Below are positions 53,975-63,382 of a DNA stretch of 64,000 nt, one piece after another (position 1 is the first letter of the stretch; each line of letters starts with the position of its first letter). The stretch covers positions 62,001-126,000 of the forward strand of contig JAGNIU010000001.1 of assembly GCA_018000995.1 (NCBI GenBank), given 5' to 3'. The translations under genes and the position numbers were made by a program. The DNA comes from Bacteroidia bacterium (GTDB lineage Bacteria; Bacteroidota; Bacteroidia; B-17B0; Aurantibacillaceae). Below the pieces are notes generated by a model. That model did no database searches. It was not told the origin of the DNA and saw only the letters and a program-made list of their open reading frames with translations.

Positions 53975-54898
53975 TTATTTCTTCATTCGTAGAATCTGCT
54001 CTTCCATTATTTTAATTCCTTCTTGAAAAGAATGTGGATTATACCCTAAAACCTTACGTGCTTTGTCAATTACAAATCCGGTTTTAGGCGGACGAACTGC
54101 GGGTTGCTTTATATCGGAAGATTTTGATGGTTTGATTAATGATTTATCTAATTTGTAATAATCAGCCACCACATACGCTAAATCAATAATGCTATAAAAA
54201 TCTTTTCCTGAAATATTGAAAATTCCTTCTGCACCTTTTTCTGCAATTAAAATACAACCATCCGCTAAATCTTCAGCTAAAGTCGGTGTGCGGAATTGAT
54301 CATCTACAACGTTAATAGTTTTTCCTTGTTCTAAATTTTGTTTTACCCACAGTACAATATTACTGCGACTCATGTTATCAACAATTCCATAAACTAAAAC
54401 AGTACGTGCAATTGCCCATTTTAATTTACTGGCGATAACAATTCGCTCTGCTTCTAATTTTGTTTCGGCGTAATAGCTTAATGGATTTGGCTTTTCTTCT
54501 TCAGTCAACGGACCATGAGTTCCATCAAAAATAAAATCAGTACTTAAATGAATGAAGTGTGGGTTGTAAGAATTGTTTTTTAAACTTTCTAATACTTTTA
54601 CCTGATGCTCAACTGCGGTAGCATTCATTAACCAAGCTTCTTCCTTTTGTGTTTCGCAGGCATCAACGTTTGTCATAGCCGCTGTGTTAATTACAACATC
54701 GGGTTTATGTTTTTCGAAAACTGATTTTACATTTTCGAAATTCGTAATGTCTAAAGACTCGTAAACATAACCTTGTTTATCAATTAAACGATTCTCACCG
54801 CGGGCAGTAGCGATTAATGAAACTTTGTTATTTACTTTTAGTTTGTAAACTAATTTCTGGCCTAACAACCCATTAGAGCCTGTAATTAAAATTTTCAT
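53975..54898 (-). CDS. RmlD-like NAD(P)-dependent sugar nucleotide reductase
   Basis: A 307-residue extended short-chain dehydrogenase of the dTDP-4-dehydrorhamnose reductase kind. The nucleotide motif is ITGSNGLLGQKL at residues 4-15. Family segments are VVINTAAMTNVDACE, the catalytic THxSTDFIFDG-like LSTDFIFDGTHGP, YYAETKLEAER (YxxxK), and RTVLVYG. It lies two bases after the K+ channel gene on the same strand, with no rhamnose cluster nearby. The sugar substrate is therefore uncertain. Confidence 0.85.
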   Translation of the reverse strand: MKILITGSNGLLGQKLVYKLKVNNKVSLIATARGENRLIDKQGYVYESLDITNFENVKSVFEKHKPDVVINTAAMTNVDACETQKEEAWLMNATAVEHQVKVLESLKNNSYNPHFIHLSTDFIFDGTHGPLTEEEKPNPLSYYAETKLEAERIVIASKLKWAIARTVLVYGIVDNMSRSNIVLWVKQNLEQGKTINVVDDQFRTPTLAEDLADGCILIAEKGAEGIFNISGKDFYSIIDLAYVVADYYKLDKSLIKPSKSSDIKQPAVRPPKTGFVIDKARKVLGYNPHSFQEGIKIMEEQILRMKK

Positions 54899-54900
54899 CT

Positions 54901-55917
54901 TTAAGAGGCTAAAATTTCTTTTAGTTTTTTAATTTGATCGGGCGTACCCAACACAAATATTTTTGATTGAGGAATTATTTTGGTATCGGCACTTGGGTTT
55001 ACGATGTATTCTCCCATCGCTGTTTTAAATCCAATAATGTTGGCGCCTGATTTATTTCTGATTTCTAAATCCTTTAATGTTTTGTGACGTAAGCCTTCAG
55101 AAAGTGTATCGAAATTAATTTCCTCCAAATTAATATTGTCTCCGCCTTCAGCAGTAATAAAATCGATAAACTCCATTACATCGGGCTTCATTACTAAAGA
55201 CGCCATGTGTGCGCCTCCCACTCTATCGGGCATGATTACATTCGTAGCGCCGGCAATTTTCAATTTGGTATCGGAATTATCATCACTTGCCCGTGAAATA
55301 ATAGTAAGATTAGGATTTAAATGTCGCGCCGTTAATACAATAAATAAATTATCTGCGTCAATTGGTAAAGTTGTGATCAAAGCTTTTGCTCTTAAAATTC
55401 CTGCTTTAATTAAGGTTTCATCTTTTGTTGAATCACCATTTAAAACCAATTCGCTGAATTTATGATTTATCGATTCTGTTACGGTAGCGCTATTTTCAAC
55501 TACCACAAAACGACGGTTATGCTTTTTCAAAACGTGAGCAGCTTGTCGGCCATTACGTCCGAAACCACAAATAATAACATGGTCTGATAATTTATCTATT
55601 GCTGCGTTCAATTTTTTGTTCTTATAAAACTGGTTAAACTCACCATCTACCACAAAACGTGTTATAGCAGAAACGGCATAAGCAAATGTACCAAAACTTG
55701 TGATGATTAAAAATACAGTAAACACTTTCCCGCCCATCGAAAGCGGCTCTACTTCCCCATAACCTACCGTTGCAATGGTGATAATGGTCATGTAAAAGGC
55801 ATTGAATAGCGTGTACCCGTCAATTAAAATATACCCCACAGTTCCTATCGCCACTAAAAGAAACAATATTCCCACCGGAACAACAAACCTGAAATAATCT
55901 CTAATAAATTGGCGCAT
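54901..55917 (-). CDS. Potassium channel protein with RCK (TrkA-N/TrkA-C) domains
   Basis: A 338-residue ligand-gated K+ channel. Two membrane helices flank a pore loop whose filter is TIATVGYGEVEP (TVGYGE near residues 49-54). The cytoplasmic part has a TrkA-N Rossmann domain beginning HVIICGFGRNGRQAAHVLKK near residue 113 and a TrkA-C domain at the end. This MthK-like layout is regulated by nucleotide or cation binding. The stop is two bases before the RmlD-like start, so they share an operon. Confidence 0.92.
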   Translation of the reverse strand: MRQFIRDYFRFVVPVGILFLLVAIGTVGYILIDGYTLFNAFYMTIITIATVGYGEVEPLSMGGKVFTVFLIITSFGTFAYAVSAITRFVVDGEFNQFYKNKKLNAAIDKLSDHVIICGFGRNGRQAAHVLKKHNRRFVVVENSATVTESINHKFSELVLNGDSTKDETLIKAGILRAKALITTLPIDADNLFIVLTARHLNPNLTIISRASDDNSDTKLKIAGATNVIMPDRVGGAHMASLVMKPDVMEFIDFITAEGGDNINLEEINFDTLSEGLRHKTLKDLEIRNKSGANIIGFKTAMGEYIVNPSADTKIIPQSKIFVLGTPDQIKKLKEILAS

Positions 55918-55996
55918 AAAAAAATCTAAGCTCTTTCAAACTTAGATTTTTTACTTGGTTTTAGCAAGTGTTTTCGGCTAAAAGCCGTAACGAAAA

Positions 55997-57280
55997 CTAT
56001 TTTGTGATTAATAATTTTTTTGGACGGGTGCCGGTGACATTTATCAGATATAAACCCAGCGAAAGATTCTCAACTGAAATTTTACCAAAAGGTTCATTTA
56101 TCAATTGCTTTATTACTTCCCGGCCTAAATTATCATACACAAAAAGATAAGAGTTCTTGTTTTCTAATGATGAAAATTCGTAACTCAATTCCGTTGTAAC
56201 GGGATTTGGAAACACTTTAAAGTTCTCATCATTATCCGTCAATTCATTAACGGAAGCCAAATTACACGTTGGTGCCAAAGTTGCAGTTTGACCACATTTC
56301 CATTGGGAAAAAGGAATTCCGGTAGTGACGGTCCAAGTAGAAAAAGCAGTTTGTTTTTGAGTGATGGTTTTCCACGCGATTAAACCACTTGCCGCTAGAA
56401 CATTCATCGAATCTAAAACCCTTGATAAAATAACAGGCATTTGAAAAGTTGGATAACTTGCATTTTTAAAATCTTTAAAGTTTATCATTAAACTGGCATT
56501 GTAAAATTTATTGGCAGGATAAGTTCCGTTTTTAATTTTAGTTGCTTCTGTTCTGATTTCTGAAATCATCATATTTACATTGGTAGTTGGGGTTAAAACC
56601 CACGAACAACCATTACCCTGATTCCATACAGTTTGGCTTGGATTATGACAATAAAAATCTACAGAATCAGCTTTGCCTCTGGGTTTCCATACTCCGTAAT
56701 TATCTAAGTCTTTAGAATGCGGCGGAATACTTCCTGCCCCCCAGATAATATTCGGCGTCCAACTATAGGTTGTATTTTGAATACCGCTAATGGTGGTTGT
56801 ATAAGTTAACCAGTCACCAACCGTATAAGTTGACGAAGTATTATTGTAATACACGAATCCACCAACCACATTACTGGCCTGTGCACCTGTTAAAGCAATA
56901 GAATAACTTACATCTGCAATACTATATGGAGCTGGTGCTTTAAATCTTGGGTCAATCTCAACTACATTTCCGTAAGGCAACCCTCCCATTTTATAGGCGT
57001 ACTCAATCACATCAGTTGATGTACTTGCTGCAACCTCATGATTTAAACAACCCTGAACAAAATTTACGCTAAGTTCCATATTATACTTTGCGGATTTTGT
57101 ACTAATTAGGTCAACAATTCTTTGAAGCGTGTCGCGCACAGGTCTGTAATTAGCATTGGTACTATAATCTTCGCCCGGCTCATTATGCGAGGTAATTCCG
57201 AAATTTAGAGTTGGTGTAGGAATTTGTCCGACTGTGGTTACCGCAATCATAACCAACAAAAACAATACTATTTTTTTCAT
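55997..57280 (-). CDS. Secreted protein with T9SS sorting domain
   Basis: A 427-residue secreted protein with signal peptide IVLFLLVMIAVTTVGQ. The central part (residues 20-340) has segments ITSHNEPGEDY, MELSVNFVQGCLNHEVA and WIIW-type aromatic runs; its beginning faintly recalls carbohydrate-deacetylase-like TIM barrels, but I would not assign a function. It ends with a type A T9SS domain (FKVFPNPVTTELSYEF, SLGLYLINVTG, KKLLITK). It is divergent from rimO. Confidence 0.75.
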   Translation of the reverse strand: MKKIVLFLLVMIAVTTVGQIPTPTLNFGITSHNEPGEDYSTNANYRPVRDTLQRIVDLISTKSAKYNMELSVNFVQGCLNHEVAASTSTDVIEYAYKMGGLPYGNVVEIDPRFKAPAPYSIADVSYSIALTGAQASNVVGGFVYYNNTSSTYTVGDWLTYTTTISGIQNTTYSWTPNIIWGAGSIPPHSKDLDNYGVWKPRGKADSVDFYCHNPSQTVWNQGNGCSWVLTPTTNVNMMISEIRTEATKIKNGTYPANKFYNASLMINFKDFKNASYPTFQMPVILSRVLDSMNVLAASGLIAWKTITQKQTAFSTWTVTTGIPFSQWKCGQTATLAPTCNLASVNELTDNDENFKVFPNPVTTELSYEFSSLENKNSYLFVYDNLGREVIKQLINEPFGKISVENLSLGLYLINVTGTRPKKLLITK

Positions 57281-57391
57281 GTTTTTAAATTTAGCTTATC
57301 GAAAATAACAAATCAGCAAGAGAAATCCAAGGTCCGGACCCTATTTAAAATAAGTCTAAACCATTAAATATTTGGTATCTTTACTCCCACA

Positions 57392-58705
57392 ATGAAAGCC
57401 CGTACCCTCAAAAAAAATAAAGTAAATGTTGTGACCCTCGGCTGCAGTAAAAATATTGTAGACAGCGAAGTTTTAATGGGACAACTAAAAGCAAATAACT
57501 TTAATGTTGAACACGAAAGTGCTGATGATGATCACAACATTGTTATCATAAACACATGTGGTTTTGTTGAGAATGCAAAGCAAGAAAGTATCGACACCAT
57601 TTTACGTTACGTTGACGCTAAGAAAAAAGGCGATATAGAAAAACTTTATGTTACCGGTTGTTTAAGCGAACGCTATAAAACAGATTTAGAAAAAGAAATT
57701 CCGGATGTGGATGCTTATTTCGGAACAAGAGAACTTCCAAAAATTTTAAAAACTTTAAAGGCCGATTATAAACACGAATTAGTTGGTGAGCGATTATTAA
57801 CTACTCCTTTACATTACGCGTATTTTAAAATAAGCGAAGGCTGCGATCGCCCGTGTAGTTTCTGTGCCATTCCTTTAATGCGCGGCGGACATGTTTCTGT
57901 TGAGAAAGAAGAATTAGTGCAACGCGCCAAAAATTTAGCAGCAAAAGGAACGAAAGAACTTTTATTAATTGCACAAGACCTTACCTATTACGGTTTGGAT
58001 ATTTATAAAAAACGCGAGTTGGCTGATTTGATTGACCGATTAAGTGATGTTGAAGGTATTGATTGGATTCGTTTACATTATGCTTTTCCGAGCGGTTTTC
58101 CGATGGAAGTGTTGGATGTGATGAATAAAAAAGCAAACGTGTGTAATTATTTAGACATGCCTCTGCAACACATTACCGATAATATGTTGAAGAGCATGAA
58201 GCGCGGTACAACGAAACAAAAAACAATTGATTTAGTAAATCAAATCAGAGATAAAGTTCCGGGTATTGCTATCCGTACTACTTTAATTGCCGGTTATCCG
58301 GGAGAAACTCAAAAAGACCATGAAGAAATGTTACGTTGGGTGGAAGATACAAAGTTTGACCGCTTAGGCATTTTCACTTATTCGCACGAAGAAAATACAG
58401 GCGCATTTAAATTGAAAGATGATGTGAGCGAGAAAATAAAAAAGCAAAGAGCTGATGCTGTAATGGCTATCCAACAAGAAATTTCGTATAACCTCAATCA
58501 ACAAAAGATAGGCAAAACATTTAACGTGTTGTTTGATAGAAAAGAAAATGACTTTTTTATTGGGCGAACTGAGTTTGATAGTCCGGATGTTGATAATGAA
58601 GTTTTAGTTAAAGCCACAAAAGATACTTACGTTCGTATTGGTGATTTTGCAAAAGTAAAAATTAACGATGCCAGCGATTTCGATTTGTATGGCGAGTTAA
58701 TTTAA
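57392..58705 (+). CDS. rimO: Ribosomal protein S12 methylthiotransferase
   Basis: A radical-SAM methylthiotransferase that modifies an Asp of ribosomal protein S12, 437 aa. The N-terminal cluster uses Cys18 (TLGCSKNIVDSE), Cys56 (INTCGFVENA) and Cys90 (YVTGCLSERY). The radical-SAM cluster uses Cys151, Cys155 and Cys158 in EGCDRPCSFCAIP. A C-terminal TRAM domain closes the protein. TLGCSKN-VDSE separates RimO from MiaB. Its stop shares a base with the next start (TAATG). Confidence 0.96.
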   Translation: MKARTLKKNKVNVVTLGCSKNIVDSEVLMGQLKANNFNVEHESADDDHNIVIINTCGFVENAKQESIDTILRYVDAKKKGDIEKLYVTGCLSERYKTDLEKEIPDVDAYFGTRELPKILKTLKADYKHELVGERLLTTPLHYAYFKISEGCDRPCSFCAIPLMRGGHVSVEKEELVQRAKNLAAKGTKELLLIAQDLTYYGLDIYKKRELADLIDRLSDVEGIDWIRLHYAFPSGFPMEVLDVMNKKANVCNYLDMPLQHITDNMLKSMKRGTTKQKTIDLVNQIRDKVPGIAIRTTLIAGYPGETQKDHEEMLRWVEDTKFDRLGIFTYSHEENTGAFKLKDDVSEKIKKQRADAVMAIQQEISYNLNQQKIGKTFNVLFDRKENDFFIGRTEFDSPDVDNEVLVKATKDTYVRIGDFAKVKINDASDFDLYGELI

Positions 58706-59367
58706 TGGAGCAACTCCTAAAAATATTAGTTATCATTCACATTTGCGCCGGAGCAGGTGTATTAATTTTTGGAGCTATTGCTTTTGGCCTCCGAAAAAAT
58801 ACTCCCAAACACAAACCTATTGGTAAAATTTATTTTTGGTGCATGAGCATTGTTTTTGTCACTGCCATGATCGTTTCTGTTGCCAAAAGTTTACTGTTTC
58901 TTTTCATGATAGGCATTTTCAGTTATTACAGTACGATTATCGCTTACCGCTCATTACGCTTAAAAAATTTACACAACAATCAAAAACCTTTGAAGCTAGA
59001 TTGGTTTATTGAAATTTTGTCGGGCTTAACTTTTTTAGGAATGGTAGTGCTCGGACTTTTTATTTTAATCCGTAATCAAAACGTTGGCGGTGTTGTTCCG
59101 CTTATATTTGGTTGTTTTGGATTATTAAGCGTAAGAACTAATTTGAAATTATTTATTAAAGGTCCGAAAGAAACCTTGTATTGGTACAAGAAACACATTG
59201 GCCACATGATGGGAAGTTATATTGGGGCTTTTACTGCTTTTTTGGTAAACCAAACACCTCACATACCCATTCACCCAACTCTATTGTGGTTTTTGCCGAC
59301 ACTCATTATTATGCCTGCCATGATAATAGAGATGAAGAAAGTAAAATCGAAACCGATTGACGCTTAG
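58705..59367 (+). CDS. Integral membrane protein of unknown function
   Basis: A 220-residue protein with about six membrane helices (LKILVIIHICAGAGVLIFGAI, IYFWCMSIVFVTAMIVSVA, FIEILSGLTFLGMVVLGLFI and others). The pattern HICAGAG ... PKHKPIGKIYF resembles DUF2306-like membrane proteins. It is translationally coupled to rimO, though a functional link is not evident. The gene end overlaps the convergent SET-domain gene by 4 bp. Confidence 0.72.
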   Translation: MEQLLKILVIIHICAGAGVLIFGAIAFGLRKNTPKHKPIGKIYFWCMSIVFVTAMIVSVAKSLLFLFMIGIFSYYSTIIAYRSLRLKNLHNNQKPLKLDWFIEILSGLTFLGMVVLGLFILIRNQNVGGVVPLIFGCFGLLSVRTNLKLFIKGPKETLYWYKKHIGHMMGSYIGAFTAFLVNQTPHIPIHPTLLWFLPTLIIMPAMIIEMKKVKSKPIDA

Positions 59368-59801
59368 TTCTTGCTTGTGGTTGTTTTCCATTTGGTGTGA
59401 CCATGTTTGATATTGTAACGGATACAATCCCAATAGCTTTTCGAGTAGTCAACAAAAATCTCTTCACCTGCTTTAATATCACGTGCCGCTACAATGAAAC
59501 ATTGATCGCCGAATACATCATAAATAGCATTATTCTTTAAGCCTTTTGTGCGGCTGATACCTCGTGCATCATTTGCATAACGTGCTTTGTATTGAGGTGT
59601 GCCGAAAGCGTCTATACATTTTTTACGATTAACAAAGAAGAGGTAACCGTCTTTATTCTCATCCACACGTTTGGAATATTCTTTCCAGTCGATGATCTCG
59701 CCTTTATATTCAATGATTTTTTCGCCCTTTTTTATTCCTTTTGTGGTATACAGACCTTTGCCTGCATTGGGCAATTTTGATTTTTTTACTAGTAGTGCCA
59801 T
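59364..59801 (-). CDS. Stand-alone SET-domain protein, tandem copy 1
   Basis: A 145-residue protein that is just a SET domain, the fold of lysine methyltransferases. Seen are GKGLYTTKGIKKGEKIIEYK (opening strand pair), CIDAFGTPQYKARYANDARG where the usual RFINHSC stands, and the C-terminal AGEEIFVDYSKSYW with the conserved Glu and Tyr. NHxC is replaced by ANDA, as in small bacterial SET proteins. The start at 59801 matches the paralogue; an ATG 14 codons earlier is less likely. Its stop overlaps the convergent membrane-protein gene by 4 bp. Target unknown; lysine-rich protein tails in the window are conceivable substrates but untested. Confidence 0.85.
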   Translation of the reverse strand: MALLVKKSKLPNAGKGLYTTKGIKKGEKIIEYKGEIIDWKEYSKRVDENKDGYLFFVNRKKCIDAFGTPQYKARYANDARGISRTKGLKNNAIYDVFGDQCFIVAARDIKAGEEIFVDYSKSYWDCIRYNIKHGHTKWKTTTSKN

Positions 59802-59939
59802 AGCTTTCGGACGGTAAAAATACAAAAACTTTTTAGTAGTCAATCAACTATTCTTGCTGGAACATTTATAAAAATGAGGCCGAGAACTTGGTTGATGCTA
59901 TAAATGATGATGATGAATCAAATCACGCCCTACTTTGTC

Positions 59940-60362
59940 TTACCCTGGTTTTTTTTCGAAGCCGTGTTTAATATTATACCGTACACAGTCCCAATATTCC
60001 TTAGAATAATTTACAAAGATCTCTTCTCCTGCCTTGATATCTTGTTTGGCCATAATATAACATTTGCCATCTATCACTTCATAATCGCAATTATTTTTTA
60101 AACCTTTAACTCGGGTTAAGCCTGCCGCATCATTAGCGTAACGTGCTTTGTATTGCGGGGTTTTAAATGCATCTATACAGTACTTGTTGTTCACGAAAAA
60201 CAAATAACCATCTTCACATTTCTCTACGCGTTTTTTGTATTCTTTCCAGTTGATGATCTCACCTTTGTACTCAATGATCATCTCACCTTTTTTAATAGCT
60301 TTGGTGGTAAACAGACCTTTGCCTGCATTCGGAAGCTTTGATTTTTTTACTAGTAGTGCCAT
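59940..60362 (-). CDS. Stand-alone SET-domain protein, tandem copy 2
   Basis: A 140-residue close paralogue of the gene at 59364-59801. Same landmarks: GKGLFTTKAIKKGEMIIEYK, CIDAFKTPQYKARYANDAAG and AGEEIFVNYSKEYWDCVRYN. The first 13 residues are identical (MALLVKKSKLPNA), and even the DNA around the start codon is nearly the same, so duplication was fairly recent. It lies upstream of copy 1 on the same strand with a 138-bp gap that holds no clear second promoter. Confidence 0.85.
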   Translation of the reverse strand: MALLVKKSKLPNAGKGLFTTKAIKKGEMIIEYKGEIINWKEYKKRVEKCEDGYLFFVNNKYCIDAFKTPQYKARYANDAAGLTRVKGLKNNCDYEVIDGKCYIMAKQDIKAGEEIFVNYSKEYWDCVRYNIKHGFEKKPG

Positions 60363-60448
60363 AGTTCGGGCGCAAAAATACTGTTTTTTTACCGGTAAAA
60401 AATTAATTAGTGTTAAGTTTATGAAAATACCTTGCGAAAAAATGAAGG

Positions 60449-61141
60449 CTACTGGAAGAAGGGTTTAATCTTCTCAGCCGACTCAAAATGATAATCCTTG
60501 TTCCCCTTCAAATAAAGCACCTTATCTACATTACGGAATAATACATCTAAATCGTGAGAAGAAACAATAACTGTCTTTTGCTTTTCCTTCACTAATTGCT
60601 TTAAAAGTTGAAATAATTGTAAACGCGATTCAAAATCTAAAAAGGCCGTTGGCTCATCCATTAAAATTACAGGCGTTTGTTGGGCGAGTGATTTTGCTAT
60701 TAGAACTTTTTGCTTTTGTCCATCACTCAGTTCATCAAAATAATTTTGAGAAAGATTTTTAATGCCAATAGTATCCAGACTTTGATTCACGATTTCAATA
60801 TCGCCGTCGTTTAATTGTCCGAATGCATTTAAATAAGGAATTCGTCCGGCCGCTACAATATCAAATACCGTTAAATTAAATCCGCCCAATTTATCAGTTA
60901 ATACAATAGAAATTAATTTTGATAGTTCTTGTTGGGAAATAGATTGAAGTGTTTTTCCATCCAAATTAATTTCGCCTGATAAAGGTTTTAAACTTCCGAT
61001 TATTGTTTTTAATAAAGTAGATTTTCCAATACCATTACTTCCTACCAAACCAATTAACTCACCTTTACCAATAGAAAAATTTAATCCGGAAAGGATTTCC
61101 TTTTGCTCGTAACCAATATTTAAATCCTTTACCTGTAGCAT
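60449..61141 (-). CDS. Iron/cobalamin-type ABC importer, ATP-binding protein
   Basis: ATPase of a FecCDE/BtuCD-type importer, 230 aa. Walker A is GSNGIGKST near residue 35, the signature is LSDGQKQK near residue 138, Walker B is VILMDEPTAFLD, and the switch His is in SSHDLDVLF. It shares one base with the upstream permease gene (TAATG). The substrate, an iron chelate, heme or cobalamin, cannot be chosen from sequence alone. Confidence 0.92.
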   Translation of the reverse strand: MLQVKDLNIGYEQKEILSGLNFSIGKGELIGLVGSNGIGKSTLLKTIIGSLKPLSGEINLDGKTLQSISQQELSKLISIVLTDKLGGFNLTVFDIVAAGRIPYLNAFGQLNDGDIEIVNQSLDTIGIKNLSQNYFDELSDGQKQKVLIAKSLAQQTPVILMDEPTAFLDFESRLQLFQLLKQLVKEKQKTVIVSSHDLDVLFRNVDKVLYLKGNKDYHFESAEKIKPFFQ

Positions 61142-62199
61142 TACGAGATGGTTTTGGATTTAAAGATTAAATAAATAACAACAGGAGAACCAATAAGTGT
61201 TGTAATAGTATTAATTGGCAAAGCATAACTGTTACTTAATAACTGACAAATACTATCGCACAACAATAATGTAATAGCCCCCACAAAAAAACAATACGTG
61301 ATTTGATGTAACTGATGCGAAGTTTTAAATAATAAACGACAAGCAATGGGCACCGATAAACCAACAAAGGCAATTGGTCCGCAGAATGCAGTTATTAATC
61401 CTGTTAAAATTGCTGTGACTAAAATTATTGTCATTCGTAAACGGTTTACGTTAATTCCCAAATTCTGGGCATAGGTTTCATTTAATAAAATAGCGTTTAA
61501 AGGTTTTGAAAGAAATAAAGTCATTAAACAAAACAGCAAACAAACGGGGAGCAAAATAAAAATATCTTTATTGGAAGTATTGCTTACAGAACCCATTCCC
61601 CAAACGACAAAACTTTTTAAAGCAGCTGGGTTCGACATGTATTCAATTAATCCTTGGAAAGCTCCAAGAACTTGAGAAAGCATAATTCCCACTAACAAAA
61701 CGGTAGTATTGCTTCGGCTGCGTTTAGAAATAAACAACACCAAAGCCATGATTAATAAAGAACCTGTAATCGCCGAAATGCTTATTAATGTTTTGCCGAC
61801 AAAATAATTAGTAACGCCTCCAAATAGAATCATCGCAATAGCAACAAACAAACCTGCACCACTACTTACGCCTAAAACATACGGTCCGGCTAGTGGATTA
61901 CGGAATAATGTTTGCATTAATAAACCTGAGATAGCTAAACTTCCTCCCGCTAAAATGGCGGTAATAGTTTTAGGAACACGAATGTTGTAAAAAATATCAG
62001 AAGCAATTCCTTCCTTTAAATCAGAAAACGAAATATTAATGCTGCCGAAAAAAAGGTTAATATATATTAAAAGCGCGGCGAATAAGATAAGCGCAAACGA
62101 ATTAAATATAAAAGATCTGGTATTCAAATTTAATTTTTTCTTATTTCGAGACAAATTCGTCAATCGTAATTCGTAACTCTCACTTACAAATTTACTCAA
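61141..62199 (-). CDS. Iron/cobalamin-type ABC importer, permease (FecCD family)
   Basis: A 352-residue FecCD/BtuC-like permease with about nine to ten membrane helices. Typical segments are RVPKTITAILAGGSLAISGLLMQTLFRNPLAGPYVLGVSSGAGL-type (split here as RVPKTITAILAGG and LFRNPLAGPYVLGVSSGA), ALKSFVVWGMGSVS, and ITAFCGPIAFVGLSVP. It has a hydrophilic N-terminal extension of about 30 residues. The gene overlaps the binding-protein gene by 8 bp and the ATPase gene by 1 bp. Confidence 0.93.
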   Translation of the reverse strand: MSKFVSESYELRLTNLSRNKKKLNLNTRSFIFNSFALILFAALLIYINLFFGSINISFSDLKEGIASDIFYNIRVPKTITAILAGGSLAISGLLMQTLFRNPLAGPYVLGVSSGAGLFVAIAMILFGGVTNYFVGKTLISISAITGSLLIMALVLFISKRSRSNTTVLLVGIMLSQVLGAFQGLIEYMSNPAALKSFVVWGMGSVSNTSNKDIFILLPVCLLFCLMTLFLSKPLNAILLNETYAQNLGINVNRLRMTIILVTAILTGLITAFCGPIAFVGLSVPIACRLLFKTSHQLHQITYCFFVGAITLLLCDSICQLLSNSYALPINTITTLIGSPVVIYLIFKSKTIS

Positions 62200-63382
62200 T
62201 CTTTTTATAATACTTCAATTGATGATCAGGCAACAAATGAGGGTGAAATATTTTAATAAAGTCTCTCAATAACTCGTCAGGATTGCTTATGCCGTTCTCA
62301 TAATAATCGCTGTAACCTTTAGCGTTACTTCTTTTGGTATTATTATAGAGATTTCCTGTTTTGTAAGGCTTAAATAAATTATAACGTTCGTCGTACGACA
62401 ATAAATTTTTTTTCGAATTTACATTTATGAAGAGGTTAAGCCAGAAATCAGCTTCCTTCGCTTTGATATAAACTTCTTCAAAATTTAAAGCAATGCTGCC
62501 CGATTTATTTTCACTCTTCCAAATATAATCTGCGCCTGCATCTTTTAAAAAATGAGCCATAAAGCTTTTTCCACCGGGAACATGCCAGGCATCGGCATAT
62601 TTAATTTCTGTTAATACAGTTGGTTTGTATTTTACCGTGTCAGTCAATGCTTTTAAACTTAAATAATTTTGTTCAGTAATATCAAATAAAGAATCTGCTA
62701 ATTTTTCCTTATCAAAAAAAGCAGCAATAAATTTTATCCACTCAGCACGCGCTAAAGGATGTTCTTCTAAATGATCTAAAGTAATGGCCACTGGAATTCC
62801 CGAGTTTAAAATTTTCTCATCGGCATCTTTTTTCGGATTACCCATACCAAACATCAACAATAGTTCAGGATTCAAAACCAAAGTTTGTTCAACACTAATT
62901 TGCGGACCTTTTCCTATCTCTTTTATTTTTTGTGAAGCGACTCCATCTATAATAAATTTATTGTTGTAATAATCTACGTTATCTACGGCTACAATTTTAT
63001 CTTGCAAATTTAACATCGTAAGCATAGCTGCGTAAACCGAACTCATGCAAGCAATATTATTTACAGGCGTGGCAACATAAAAAACATCATTTCCTAAATT
63101 TGGTTTTTGTTGGGATTTTGGATAAAGAATAAATGTTGCAGTTGTATCATTACTATCGCGATTACCGAACAAGAATAGCTTTTTGTATTGATCAAAATTT
63201 TCAATACCAAATCGCTTTGCATATTGAAGTACTGTGATTTTACCCCTCTCGATTTGATTTTCATTAGTTATCGCATTGGGATTATCACTACACGACAAAA
63301 CCAATAACCAATAACTTATAACCAGTAACCTATATTGTAACTTTAAAAACACTTCCGTTTGGTTTATTATCCTGCACTTCAA
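62192..63382 (-). CDS. Iron/cobalamin-type ABC importer, substrate-binding lipoprotein
   Basis: A 396-residue periplasmic-binding lipoprotein of the FecB/BtuF type. The lipobox is LLVLSCSDNP. Family segments are NNIACMSSVYAAMLTMLNL, ISVEQTLVLNPELLLMFGMG and the C-terminal WHVPGGKSFMAHFLKDAGADY. The only ATG before the lipobox is at 63382, which overlaps the sensor-kinase gene by 53 bp; a TTG nearer the hydrophobic core is an alternative. Together with the downstream permease and ATPase it makes a full importer. Confidence 0.88.
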   Translation of the reverse strand: MKCRIINQTEVFLKLQYRLLVISYWLLVLSCSDNPNAITNENQIERGKITVLQYAKRFGIENFDQYKKLFLFGNRDSNDTTATFILYPKSQQKPNLGNDVFYVATPVNNIACMSSVYAAMLTMLNLQDKIVAVDNVDYYNNKFIIDGVASQKIKEIGKGPQISVEQTLVLNPELLLMFGMGNPKKDADEKILNSGIPVAITLDHLEEHPLARAEWIKFIAAFFDKEKLADSLFDITEQNYLSLKALTDTVKYKPTVLTEIKYADAWHVPGGKSFMAHFLKDAGADYIWKSENKSGSIALNFEEVYIKAKEADFWLNLFINVNSKKNLLSYDERYNLFKPYKTGNLYNNTKRSNAKGYSDYYENGISNPDELLRDFIKIFHPHLLPDHQLKYYKKIE

